A program made the translations under genes and the position numbers. From positions 62,001-126,000 of the forward strand of contig SWDT01000135.1 in assembly GCA_009193035.1 (NCBI GenBank): a DNA stretch of 64,000 nucleotides, read 5' to 3'. A model generated the notes under the pieces. It had not been told where the DNA came from. It ran no database searches and was given only the letters and a program-made list of their open reading frames with translations. Below are positions 23,082 to 35,037 of the stretch, piece by piece (position 1 is the first letter of the stretch; every line of letters starts with the position of its first letter). This DNA comes from Halicephalobus mephisto. Its lineage: Eukaryota > Nematoda > Chromadorea > Rhabditida > Panagrolaimidae.

Positions 23082-25108
23082 TTACAGTAAAGCTTCCGTT
23101 ACTGTCGCTTCTGTTTTTACTTTTGGGATTTTCTGTTCTTGAGCCACTCGTTGAAGAAAACTAGTCTTGATCGCTTCTGCAAAACTGTGAACCAGAGCTT
23201 GATCTAGGGATTCTGGAGCAAGTAATTCCGTGTTTTCCACGTCCTCAATCGCCGCAGGCAAAACCGTCTGAGTGTCGAAATTAGGGAAAAACTCCCCCAG
23301 AGGTACTACGAGGGTCCTAGTTCTGCCGTTTTTCCTGAGGTCTTTGATCCTGTTTGGAACACTATATGTCGAAATCGGGGGCCAGAATTGGTGCCAGGGG
23401 GCGTAGAAGCCGACTCTCCAAGGAACCGCCCGAGGATAAGATTCATAAAGAACATACATGATCCGTTTCGTCGTTTCTGCTATTGTGACCATGTATGTTT
23501 TCCTGTTTGATGTCTAAAAAGATTAACTAATTTCGAAAAATTGCGGGATTTTACCGGCAAAGACACTGCAAAAACAACCGAGTCGAAATCGTCCAGATGC
23601 CGCTTCAGCCGTTCTGCCCAGTACTGGATTATGGTTTCATGAGTTCCCAGGTTATCCAAAGTCATCAGTTTGAACGAAACTGGAGAATTCAGGGCTATTC
23701 TGAGATTAGGATCAGCTTCGAAAACGTCCAAAGTCGTCGTTTTCTTCTCGATTATGGAATTCGCCGCTGTCAACATCGGTTTCGTCAGATGAGCGAGATT
23801 GAAAGGATACAACGAGACCAGAATCAGGGTATCTGTTCCTTCTCTGAAATTAATGGTCAAATTTAAAACACAAAATTTCGAACCTGATTATCTCATCTAC
23901 CCTGGATTCGATACTCGGGGAATCAAACAAGTAACCTGCCCGGCAAATGACCGGCTTGAATTCAGGAGTCAAGGACGTTAAGGACCTTTGAATTCCAGAA
24001 ATGTATTCATTGACGGTCTCCTCGATGGATTTGTGGTTTTCACAGTCAGAAACGCATTTCCTCAAAGAATTCGAACCATACCAGTAGGCATCTGTCAAAT
24101 ATCTGAAAAAACGCAAAATTACGGGATATTTGTATTCCAATTTTCACAACTTTAATCAAGAAAATTTTTAAATATTTTAAATAACTCTCTTACGTGGAAT
24201 TTAAATTATTTTAGGTAAATTTACACTTTTTATGAGATTTTAAAATAAAATTTCAAGTGTTTTTAAAATTGAGCAAAAAAGTACTTATATCAAGATAATG
24301 GGAACTAGAGATTCTGAATCTGAAGTCAGAAATTGATCTTCAAAATTCAGAATTCTGAAAACTAATCTCCAATTTTGATTTTATAATTTTCAAATATCCT
24401 TGAAATTGAGCAAAAAGTACTTATCCAAAAGTAATTAGACCAGTAGATTCTGAATCTCAAATCAAAATCGGAAATTGACCTTCAAAATCCACAATTCTGA
24501 AAACTAACCTCCAATTCTAAGAACACCTAAAATTTTATCCTCGATTTCCATACAAAAATATAAATTTACTTAAAATAACGAATTCCATATAAAAAAGTTA
24601 TTTAAAATGTTTTTAATTTTTGGATTAAAGTTGTTAGAATTGAAATATAAATATCTGAAAACACAAATATCCGAAACACAAAAGTCGCAGTATCATATAA
24701 AATACAAAATTCATATATGAAACTTACTTTTTAGGAAATCTTGAAAATTGATATAAAATAAAAAGTTCATATATGAAATTTAGTTTTTAGGAAATCCTGG
24801 AAATTTATATAAAAAGTTCATATATGAAACTTAGTTTTTAGAAAATCTTGAAAATTGATATAAAAAGTTCATATATGAAACTTAGTTTTTAGGAAATCTT
24901 GAAAACTGATGTAAAATAAAAAGTTCATATATGAAACTCACTTTTTAGAAAACCCCGGAAATCCGTAGTTGGTCCAAAGTTTGTTCAAATGTTGTCTGGC
25001 GTAGAATGGGGTTCTGGGTTGTCCGTTGTGAAGCATCAAAATCGCCGTTCCCGATTGCTGAGCCAATCCTGTATTCAATCCCCTAACTACGACCTTCCTA
25101 CTGGCCAT
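23082..25108 (-). CDS. fclc-1: Ferrochelatase-like protein without catalytic histidine
   Basis: This matches the nematode ferrochelatase-like protein family. Most nematodes cannot make haem, and this relative of ferrochelatase is kept for another, poorly known role. Exons are 25108-24942, 24102-23884, 23843-23555 and 23513-23082, for 368 residues. TAILMLHNGQPRT corresponds to the ferrochelatase N-terminal ILMLNMGGP, and ILVSLYPFNLA matches the second-lobe start. The active-site segment SAHSLP of true enzymes reads FAVSLP here, so the metal-chelating histidine is absent. Introns 2 and 3 are 40-41 nt. Intron 1 (839 nt) holds tandem copies of its own donor and relics of a foldback repeat. The assignment rests on remembered family motifs. 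Confidence 0.85.
24245..24560. repeat. Two decayed copies of a GATTCTGAATCTGAAGTC repeat
   Basis: Copies near 24255-24390 and 24395-24550 carry TTGAGCAAAAAGTACTTATC, AGATTCTGAATCT and CTAATCTCCAATT. These match the arms of the foldback element at 46648-46860. Similar sequence also lies at 44735-44960. Confidence 0.65.
24700..24950. repeat. Tandem 60-70-bp repeat that includes a splice donor
   Basis: Five copies of a unit containing TTCATATATGAAACT(T/C)A followed by TTTTTAG(A/G)AAA run through the end of fclc-1 intron 1. The last copy overlaps the exon 1 end and its GTGAGT donor. The copy at the other end (near 24725) holds a GTAAGT donor, and the middle copies have CTAAGT. Confidence 0.75.
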
Positions 25109-27098
25109 TTCTATAAATCTAAAAAAACTATTAATCAAAAAAGAAATTTTTTCATGAAACAATAGAAAATCGCGCCAAAAAAACAAAGAACTTTTTCTTT
25201 AAAAAAATAAATTTACCTTTATTCAACGTCACAGAAGAGATCAGCGGTTCAAAACGGAATTCTGATCGAATTCGTGAATTTAAAATTGTTTTTAAAAATT
25301 ATTTTTTATATGAATTTTAGTTTTTTGATCGTTATTGTTTCGAAACTCCCACCGCGAAACCGAGCTTTTTTGTGACCTTGTGGATCGCGCGTTTTTCAAC
25401 ATTGATCTTCTCCTTGATCTCGTCATCGGATCACATATATCCCATTCTTGTATTTTACATCTTCCAAGTGTATCGATTAGTTTTCAATTTCCTAATCACT
25501 CGATGAGTCAGTTTTATTTTTTTCTGATTTTAGGACTGACAAAGGTGCGTCGAGTAAACTTTAATTTTCGTAGACCATTTTTTCCTTTTTTTCTTCGTGA
25601 ATTTTTATTTTTTAAAATTATAATTATTTTTGACATAATTTCGAGTCAATTATCGGCGATCTGGAAAACGGATCTAATCGTTTTTTTCCGGATCGATTTG
25701 TAAAAGAAAAATTTATAAAAATCTTTTTTGAATTTTTTATACAAAATTTTTATAAAAATCATTTATATATATTTTTGTAGAATTTTTACATATATTTTTA
25801 TAGAATTTTTATATGTATTTTTATAGAATTTTTATATAAAATTTTTACAAAAATCTTTTTCGAATTTTTTTATAAAAATTATATTTTTTTTGCAGAATTT
25901 TTATATAAAATTTCTATGAAAAAGTTTTATATTTTTTTTTATAAAAATCAATTATGTATAAAACTTTTTGGGATTTTCATAAAAATATTTTATGTTTTTT
26001 TAGGAATTTTTTTATGTTTTTTAGGAATTTTTTGATGTTTTTATATATTGTTTAGGCGGTGTTCGAGGTTTGTAGGGTTAGTTTCGATGATTTTTGTGTG
26101 GATTTGGCGTTTTTCTGGCCAAACTTGACGTTTGTTGCGGGTCCTTATTGCCCCATTCGATAGCTATCAAAGAAAGGTGCAGCCAAACTTTCCCCGATCG
26201 ACGTGTGAGCGAGTTTAGTCCAAATTGCTACTGTTCTAAATTTTCTCAAGTGGTTTTGTACAATTTTTATTAAAAATAACGCTAGAAAAGTTTTTACATT
26301 TTCTTGTGCCGGCCACTGCCTGGACCGCTGACCATTCTTTCCATTTTTCCGCAATTGATTAAACCAAGAGACAACTATTGCTGCTGTCGTTTTAGATTGC
26401 CACTGGGGGTCAATTCATTTCTACTTCTTGCAAACCAGGAAGAGTCCAGTCTGTTTGCGCGAGGGACACATGCCGAAATTAGCCCCGAGCCGGTTATGCT
26501 TTAGGAAAACAAGATCCGGGACCGCGAAAGCCCCGGACACAACTGGCAATTAACCCCTTCCACGGTTGTTGTTGCTATTTTGGACTTTTCAACCTTTAAT
26601 AACTTTAAAAACAATAATTATATGAAGTTAAAAATAATTACTATGTTATAAAATTAAAAATAATTATTTTATAAAATTATCCCGCAGCGAATTTACAAGG
26701 TTTTTTAAAAAGTCAAAAAATTAGGATTTAAAAAGTTTTAAATTTAGGCGAAAAATGAGAGTGAGATGTCAGGTTGGCCATTTTTTCCACTATCACTCGT
26801 CGCTCTCCTTTTGCGCGGGAATTTAAAAAATATTTTTTCAAATTTGAACGTTTAAAAAATTATTTTTTAAAAAAATTAATTTTTTAAAAATTCCGACTTT
26901 TCTTTGAGAATACCGATTATTGAATAATATTTTTCTGTTTTCCAAGCTCTGTAGCATCCCGATAAGCCCGTTTCACAAAACTTCTCATATTTCCACTTTT
27001 TCGTTGATGTTCGACTTTAGAATTCAGGTTCTACTTTATTGTTGATCTGTCTAATCCTCTTGAATCTCAGTTTCTTTTATTTCAAGTTTCTCTTTCAG
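25109..27098. promoter_or_regulatory. Divergent region between fclc-1 and crml-1
   Basis: The 2-kb spacer serves two divergent genes. Ordinary-composition blocks lie at 25320-25560, 26080-26560 and 26930-27100, separated by poly-T/ATAAAAATTTTT stretches (25690-26050). A plus-strand open frame at 25335-25703 looks random. No specific promoter element can be named. Confidence 0.35.
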
Positions 27099-27159
27099 GT
27101 CATATTTGATCTCTGAACAAGCAATGGGAAGAGTCTGACTTCAAATTTAATCAATAACA
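27099..27159 (+). promoter_or_regulatory. crml-1 leader with five-codon upstream ORF
   Basis: A CTCTTTCAG acceptor ends at 27099 and probably receives the spliced leader. The leader then contains ATGGGAAGAGTCTGA (27124-27138), a complete short upstream ORF, 21 bp before the CARMIL start codon. Confidence 0.5.
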
Positions 27160-30100
27160 ATGTCACTATCCCGGGATACGATTGATGAAATCAAAAATTA
27201 CATTCGAGGTAAGTTTTTAAAATCAACAACTACATGGTAATTAAATATTTTTCAAAAGTTGAAAGAATTTTATTTTTAGAAACTTAAAAGTATAAAAATT
27301 TAACATTTTTTAAATTTAGAGAAGTTTTAATTTTTTAATATTTTCAAAAATTTTTAATTTAGAAAAGTTTTAATTTTTTAATGTTTTCAAAAAATTTTTA
27401 ATTTAGAAAAAATTTTATTTTTTAATATTCTTTGAAATTTTTAATTTAGAGAAATTTTAATTTTTTATTATTTTCAAAAATTTTTAATTTAGAAAAGTTT
27501 TAATTTTTTAATATTTTCAAAAAATTTTAAAATCAGAAAATTATAAATTTTTAAAAATAAATCTATTTTAAAATTTGCAAAAGTTTATTCAGAATTTGCA
27601 ATAAAATTTTACTGAACATCTGGAACGAGATAATTTTGAAAATTTGTTTTCAATTTTTCCGTTTTTAGTTACTTTTTTAAAAACCAGTTTGATAACTGTA
27701 ATTAACGCAAAAATACACTTAATTACAAATGAGAATCAAACTTAGTCAGATTGATGTGAAAAATGAACGACAAAAAACGAATGATTGATAAATTTAGGAA
27801 CAAATAACAAAATTTTTTTTACTTTTTAAATTTTAAAATTTTTTACTTTTTAAATTTTTTACTTTTTAAATTTTTAAATTTTTAAGTTTTTAAATTTTTA
27901 AGTTTTTAAATTTTTGATATATGAAATTTTGCATGTTTATTTAATTTATCGTTTCAGAAGCGTATTTAACGAAATTAAAACAAAATTCAAAATCATAAAA
28001 AGTTGTAAAAAGTTGCTTTTTAACAATGTCGATTAAGATTTTTGAATTTTAGAAATTTTACCTAAGATTAATTTTAATTTTTTTCAGAAAACTGTGCTCA
28101 TTTATTTGGAAAGAAATTTTGGGAATGCAGAACTATTTTGTACACTCAGTTTTCTACCAAACCCGACAAGTTTGAAGCTAGATTTTTTGTGATTTCTAAA
28201 TTTCGGGTGTTTGTTCTTCATGGAAAAAATCCAACACATTTGAAAGTCGACAAAAAATTTAATATTCTTAGTTTGAGAAGTATTCAAGTTGTGACACCAA
28301 CGAAAGAACTTTGTTTATCTTGGGAAGATCGATCTAAAGGCGGTATTGCTAAATGTTTTGTTAAATGTGATGAAAAAGACACAATTGATATTGCAAGGGA
28401 TTTATTGGCATCGTTGAAACATTATTTTCCAGATATTGGACCGAGTTTGCAGAATTTTTGTGCGATTGTACCTTCGCAATTGATAAATGAATTTTCGAAT
28501 TTTCCAGAATCAACCCCGAAATTGTTGTGTAATAACTTCAGAAGGTCATACGTGGCTATTTGTGATTACTACGACCAGAGATACAAGGATGAAGTTGTTT
28601 GGGATTTTGAGCATATTTATTTTACGAATAATCTCCGTGAGATTAGATTAGAGGATTTTGTTCATTTGAGTGTTAAGTAAGTTTTTATTTTTTATTAAAT
28701 TTTTAAAATAAGAAATATTTTTAAAGATTTTAGTATTGTGATTTTTTGGATGTTTTTAAGAATTTTATATATGGAAATTAACCCTAGAGAGTATGCAAGG
28801 GTTTTGTGTTATATATATCCTAGTTTAGAAAGTTCTAGATTTAGAAAAAATATAGGTTTGAAATATTAATTACGAAATCATTATTGCCAAATTCAAAAAT
28901 TTTAGGTTACTTCGGTTTATAAAAATTCGTGTTGAGAGAATTTTCTAAGAAGTTTATTTTTAATTTTTCATATATGTTTGATTATGAAATCATGTAAGAT
29001 TAAAAAACAATCATCAAACAGAATCAAAATTTTAGGTTACTTTGGATTTTTAGAAATTTATTTTTAATTTTTCATATATGATTGATTGTGAAATCATGTA
29101 AGATTAAGAAGTAATCATCAAACAGAATCAAAATTTTAGGTTACTTTGGATTTTTAGAAGTTTATTTTTAATTTTTCATATATGATTGTGAAATCATGTA
29201 AGATTAAGAAGTAATCATCAAATAGAATCAAAATTTTAGGTTACTTTGGTTTATAAAAACTTCTAAAAATTTGCTCCAAGAAAATTAGTTTTTTAAATTT
29301 TATAAGAATATGATTTTTTTCAGAGATCAAATAATGATTTTGGCTTGTGTTCAATTCAGTGGTTACTTCACTGGAATATCCATCGATGGAACGAAATTGG
29401 TCAACGAACATATTGAAATTTTGTTCAATATCATCAGAAGATCGCATTCTTTGAAATCTTTAAAATTGATTAATTGTAATCTACCAAAGTAAGTAAAAAA
29501 TTTTCATATTTTTTAAACAATTTTTTTACAGAGATTTTGTTTCACATTTTTCTGCGGCAGTAAGTACGAATATCAATATTCCTCTGGAAATAATGGATTT
29601 TTCGTTGAATAATTTGGATGATAGAAAAGGATTTCAACAACTTTCAACTGTTCTTCCGAAAATTCACTCTTTGAAATCAATTATTTTTGCAAATTGTGGA
29701 TTATCAGAAAAATGTGTAAATTATCTAGCTGCTGGTTTGATTTCTGGATATACTATGGAAAATTCTGGAAAAAAATTGGAACCAAAAAGTTTAATTTTAT
29801 CCGGAAATTTACTTAAAGATGACGTCAGTGAATTAGTTACTTTTATTTCTGTTTGTACGACTTTGAGAATCCTAGATTTGAATTCTACGGGAATTTTGGT
29901 GGATAGATTATGGAACAATCTGAAACTTGGAGGATTACAATTGGAAGTTTTAAGATTAGCCGGATGTTCAACAGGGAAAAAAAGTAAAGATCACGCCAAT
30001 ACGGTAAAAGAATTATTTAGTTGTATGGTGAATTTGAAGGAAATAGATCTTTCTGGAACTCCGATAGGACCGGATTTGTTGAATGCACTTCTTACTGGAT

Positions 30101-31767
30101 TTAATCACAATTCTCAATTGAAAAATGTAAGTATGAATCTCAACGGTGTATGTGACAAATATTGCGCTAATGTTTTGGAAAAATTGATTCCTGAATGTCC
30201 TATAGGATCTTTAAGTCTGAGGGACTCGTCATTTGAACTGGAAATTCTCCCAGTGTTGATTTCATTAAGAAAATTGAAAAGTTTAACAACTCTAGATCTG
30301 GGTGGAAGTAATTTTTATTCATTAAAAAACAACAAAAAATTATCATCTAATTATGGTGATGTTTTGAATGAACTTGTAAAATTAATGAATGAAAGTAATC
30401 TAGAAGAATTGAATTTGAGTGATTGCAGAATTGGAGAATCAATGCATGTTATTTTGAATGCTTTGGGAATTTCGAAATTGTCAATTTTGGATATTTCTAA
30501 CAACGAAATGGGAAATTCTGGAGCGAGATTATTGTCAAAAGCATTGCAATTGAATCATGGATTGAAAAAATTGTACATAGATAGAAATCAAATAACAGCA
30601 GATGGATTTGTGGAATTGGCAAATTCATTGAAATTGAACAGAAATCTTGAATCTTTGCCTATGCCGATGGTGGATATATCAGATGCCTTAGGGAAACCAG
30701 ATAGATCGAAAGTTTTGACAGCTGTTAATGAAATGGAACGATATTTGGAAAGAAATAGAAATCAGAAATCTCGGAATGAAGAACTTCGAAGAAAAGTAAT
30801 TCATAAATTAAACAATAGAACAGAAAAATATGAAATTAATTTTTCTGATTATAAAAGAATTATTTTCTTTGAATTAATCAAGGTTATTTCGGATTTTGGT
30901 TATGAATCTCCAATCAACGTGAAAACGGAGGAGTTGGTGGATTTGATTGTTTCGAAACTTCAGGATTTAAGTCGACAAAACGAAGAAAAAATTTTAAACA
31001 AATTAAGAGAAGCTTTATTGGATCATAATGTGGAAGTTTGTGAACAAATTGATAATCATAATCCAGGACAAGAAGATTATCTAAGAAATACGGTAAAAGA
31101 ATTAATAGAAAATCATTTAATAGAAATGAGTTGGGCTACTGTATTTATGAAAGCTGATAGATTGTTGTCGTCGAATAACGGATTGAAATTAAAAGGATCG
31201 ATAAGTAATGGAGCAATTGATCATTCGATTGTTGGATTTTTGAAATCTAATCATAGACCAGCGTCGATTATTCAAGACAGTAATTCGCCATCGAGAACTA
31301 TATCTGTTGATGAATTGAACGACTCTCAATCGCCGCAAATTCCTCTTGTACATTTGAATAAATCTAGACCGAAACCTGCAAGACAGTTGAAAAATGTTAT
31401 AAAGGTAAAAAAAGTTTGTTTTGGAAAAAATTGATATATGAAATTTTAGGATTTGAATGGAAACGCGGCTAATTCGGAATGTATGCCTTCTTTGTCGACG
31501 ATGAATAACTCGACAACAAGTCAAATTAGTTCGACTTCATCGAGTGGAACTGATTCAGGAAGTTCACCATCTCATAAAAGAGCTATTCTTCCACCTAATT
31601 CACCACAACATTTTTCGTCTTCTGTTGCATCGGATGAAACTCCTCCACCTGTTCCTAGAAGACATTTTCCACCTAAACTTCCACCGAAACCTGATAGTCC
31701 GGCTAAATCTCCTACGCATAAGTTTGCAGCTCTTTCGGTTGCAGATGGAGACACAGATCGGTTCTGA
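27160..31767 (+). CDS. crml-1: CARMIL, leucine-rich capping-protein regulator
   Basis: CARMIL binds actin capping protein, weakens its hold on filament ends and links to Rac signalling in cell migration. Exons are 27160-27208, 28088-28676, 29324-29488, 29532-31404 and 31450-31767, for 997 residues. A PH-like domain (about residues 17-130) is followed by leucine-rich repeats with NxLxx(L)xxLxxL spacing (about 215-570), then a helical dimerisation region. LVHLNKSRPKPAR (about residue 875) fits the capping-protein interaction consensus LxHxTxxRPK. The tail is proline-rich with PPPVPRRHFPPKLPPKP, a likely SH3 ligand. The first coding exon is 49 nt. Introns 1 and 2 carry repeats. Start: first in-frame ATG after the TTTCAG acceptor. 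Confidence 0.93.
28770..29270. repeat. Dispersed intronic repeat, tandemly amplified
   Basis: In crml-1 intron 2, a unit with GAAATCATNNAAGATTAA, AATCAAAATTTTAGGTTACT and TTTTTCATATATGATTG recurs at a spacing of about 90-120 bp. A clearly related copy lies at 49925-50630 in another gene's intron, and an inverted relic is at 59090-59230. Confidence 0.7.
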
Positions 31768-33431
31768 TTATCGAAAATGTAACTGCTCAAAAGAATTTAT
31801 CAAATCACCTGTCACTTTTTCGCGCATTTCCGTCAAAAATGTATAATTTAACTCTATGTGTTGTTATTATTCGACGGGTGTCCGAATACTTACTTGAGGA
31901 AATAAAAATTCGAAACAAAAATGTGGAAGAAATAAATTTTTAGGTAATGTTGAGTAAGAGTACAGAACTACCGTAACGTGTTTGGATGTCTTGGAACGAA
32001 TGATTGTTCTCACAACGATGTTTGGTTCTTTGCTTTTTCCTACTTTTATGTTAATTCTTATTTTTACTTTTTAATTTTTGTTCTTATTCTTGTTTTTAAT
32101 TTTGATTTTTAATTTTTGTTTATATTCTTTGGAAATACCTAACTGAATTCTTGAGTATAGTCTTTGATTTTATCGGATATATCTTATGTGATTTAAGATT
32201 ATATTTGTCTTTAGTACTTTATAGTATTAATCACCTTCCAGTTTTAGTTAACGAAACTCTTGGTCTTTAGGAAATTATCGATATTTGCGAAAACGGACCA
32301 CCGTGACTGATGTTTTGAGGTTTGTAGGTGATTTAGTACTATGATAGGTTTTATTTTTCAGGAGCTTGTGAGGAACCATGGATGAGGAACTTATTTTTAA
32401 ATCGTTTAAAAGTGATTGTTCATCAACGACGAACGAGTATGAGGAATGCTCTGCAGATGACTATGATGATGAAAACCAGCACGACATTGCTGAAGAAGTT
32501 GGGATTTCTTTTCACAAGACATGTTGAGTTTATCTTATCGCCTTGAAGAGTATCCCCTGTGATCATTCCTTTGATCTGACATTTGCCTTTAGGGTTCTCC
32601 CCTGAGCTTCGACGAACTGGCGGCTGTCTCTGAAGCTTGACCAAATGGAAGTGTCGTTCTGGGAAATGGTGTCGCCTATGGTTAGTACTCACAGTGGCTT
32701 CTTAGAGATGTTACTTACGACCGACTCGTGCCATTCTTCATTAAAGATTAATCGGCGATTAAGGAAGAGAATTCCGACGACCCCAAGAACTCCCTGTCGG
32801 TCATTTGAATCTTCCGCGACCAAGTCTGATACCATTTGAAGACATCCCACAGAAGTCATTCAAGATGGGGACTCATCAACCCGGAACGATGCGTAACAAT
32901 GGTGAGAGGACGATTCGAAACTTATTTACAACCAACTTGAGTTTGAAGATAACTTCTTTTTCCCTGTCGGACCTTTGCTTCTTTTTTCCCATATGAAGTG
33001 TTTTGTTTAACCCAATATTGCCTAGAAGTGGTTGGAACCAATACTACTTGATTAGCGTAAATAATCGAGTTTACGATGTTGGCACGTTTTGTCTTGTCTC
33101 ATGTCGAGGCGGATCTGGTATTTGAAGACCTTATTTGCTCAAAGGGATCGGAAAGTACAATTGTCATCCCTTTGTGTGTCCGCTTTGCTTGAAGAACGAG
33201 TACTGATCAGTAATAAAATTTTAATTTACTTCCGTAATTTCCAAATTTGAAATTCTTCAAATTATTTTTCGGCAGGATTAGCCTTGTAATTACTAGTTGA
33301 ATATCACCTCAAAGGCCTTAGGAATTGCCCTCAGTAATTGATCAGATTACCGCGACATCTTTCCCGTCTTTGTTTGACCAATTCACACCTTGTAGCTCTG
33401 GGAACTTGGATATCTCGGACTTTCTTTTGAC
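31768..33431 (+). other. Spacer with a candidate short gene start at 32378
   Basis: After the crml-1 3' region the DNA has ordinary composition, unlike other spacers. A TTTTATTTTTCAG acceptor ends at 32360, and an ATG at 32378 opens a 49-codon acidic frame (MDEELIFKSF start) to 32527. Using a GTTGGG donor after GAAGAA, it could join a GGSPLSFDEL-type frame at 32593, but neither version is convincing. The rest, to 33431, shows no other gene. Confidence 0.3.
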
Positions 33432-34117
33432 ATGAGCAGCACTAGTTCGAATTTGTCTTCAGTCCAAAGAATGGAAGAAGAGATGATGAGTGAAATTGAA
33501 TATTCTGTTATTTTTTCCGAAAAAAAATCAAAAAGACTTCCAAGTCTTCAGATTTCTGAAATTGAAGATATTGTTAAGTTCGTTTTAAATTTTTGAATTT
33601 TGTAAAATTATTGTTTTAGTTTTGTTCAAAAAAATGGAAAAATAATAACTCATGAAGAACGGATAATCCTGGATCGGATGATCGACAAGTATGAAATTGC
33701 CAGAACGGCGGAAGCTAGACAAGAATTAAAAACTTTTTTAATGTAAGTTTTATTTTTTAAATTTAGACTTAAAGTGATTTTAGAAAAATTTTATCTGAAA
33801 TTATTTTTAGTTATCTTCGTCGATGTGTTTGTCCATCTCCTTCTGTTCTTCCTTCAACTCCCAGGTCTTACGTTAAATCAGAATCTCGCTACAGTAGACG
33901 GCAATCTCTTCCGCAGTTTCAAGAAACTCCAAAAAGACGTTTTGGAAGAACGATCTCTGATAGGGGCTTCTGTAGATGTGATCAATGTAGGGCGAAACGT
34001 CGTCTGGCCAACAGGAAGGCTTTGGCGGCGTTTTCGAAAAGTACAAGGTCTTCAGAAAACGTATTCCATCAGACTTTTAAGTTGTTCAGGAACGCGATCA
34101 GAAAAGGAAAAAAATGA
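33432..34117 (+). CDS. Unrecognised small basic protein with CxCxxC motif
   Basis: I do not recognise this gene. Exons are 33432-33577, 33620-33742 and 33811-34117, in matching phase 2, for 191 residues. The N-terminal half is acidic and helical-looking, with HEERIILDRMIDKYEIA. The C-terminal half is strongly basic and Ser/Arg-rich, with RRCVCP, SRRQSLPQF, TPKRRFGRT and the compact cysteine motif CRCDQCRAKRR, and it ends in RNAIRKGKK. This composition suggests nucleic-acid binding, but that is inference. Both introns are short (42 and 68 nt). The donor of exon 1 (GTTCGT) is weak. A second unrecognised gene starts 36 bp after the stop. Confidence 0.6.
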
Positions 34118-34153
34118 AATCTAAAATAATTTTTTTGTAGTACTTTGTAAATA

Positions 34154-34727
34154 ATGTTTATTCAAGTTTATTTACATCTATTTTGGTGTGTTATAAGAGG
34201 AGTTTATCAAAGAACAAAAATGTGATAAATAAGCAGTTTTCTGAAAAAATTTGTTTTTTTTGAAAAAAAGTAATTTTGAAGAAAATAAAAATTTTTTTGT
34301 AAATTCCTTGTTTGTCCTCGGATCGGGATTGGTTATATCGTCAGGGATATCGATAAGAATTAACAAAGAAAGATACTGGAATACGGTATATTCTTTCATC
34401 GATGCAATCAACACCATTAGTCGGGGATTCACTGTTCCTGATCCTCATCGTACGAAAAGTGGACCGTGGCGGCTGTGTCTCCATGATATTAAAATCTACG
34501 ATTTGAGTTTGCCGAAGGAAAAAATTACAATTCAAGTATATTCTGAAAACATCGTCAACTTTAGAGTAAAACTTCTGTTTTTTTTTAAATTTTAAAATTT
34601 TTATATTTTTAAAAATTCTTATTTTTTGACTTTTTTAAAATTTTTCTAGGTTGATAAAATGATTATGCATGGTCATTTGTGGTATACTGTGAAATTTCTG
34701 GAAAAATTCGTTAATGCAGAATTTTAG
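34154..34727 (+). CDS. Unrecognised 146-residue protein
   Basis: I do not recognise this gene. Exons are 34154-34221, 34271-34565 and 34650-34727, in phases 2 and 0. The first intron is 49 nt, the usual size here, but its acceptor (GAAAAAAAG) is poor, so the first exon is uncertain. The product has a hydrophobic N-terminus (FIQVYLHLFWCVI), a second apolar stretch (SLFVLGSGLVISSGI) and then a polar domain with GFTVPDPHR, GPWRLCLHD and KIYDLSLPKEK. A TTTTTTTGTAG acceptor ends at 34140, only 23 bases after the stop of the preceding gene, so the two may be one transcription unit. Confidence 0.45.
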
Positions 34728-35037
34728 TTTTTGTCTCAATTGGAAAATTTCAGAACTTCGCTTTAAGATAATTTTCTTGAAATTTTACAACTATTCTTTA
34801 TTCCAATTGTGCACATTTGTTATAAAAACCTAAATACAAAAGTAGATAGTTTTTTCAAACTCAAAGTTGGTGTCTTTATCCAGAAGAGTTGATTTCTTGG
34901 TCTACTTCGGACTTGTCTTTCTCAAATGTGAGGAATTAAATCTCTTAAATTACAGCAACGCGATATAAAAAACAAAAAGCAACACAACCGATAGGATTTT
35001 TACTAAGTGTTAGGATAGAAACAGGAAGAATATCACT

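Noticed and set aside
25335..25703. 122-codon plus-strand frame between fclc-1 and crml-1
   Set aside because: Phe/Leu/Ile-rich random composition in T-rich DNA with no family match.
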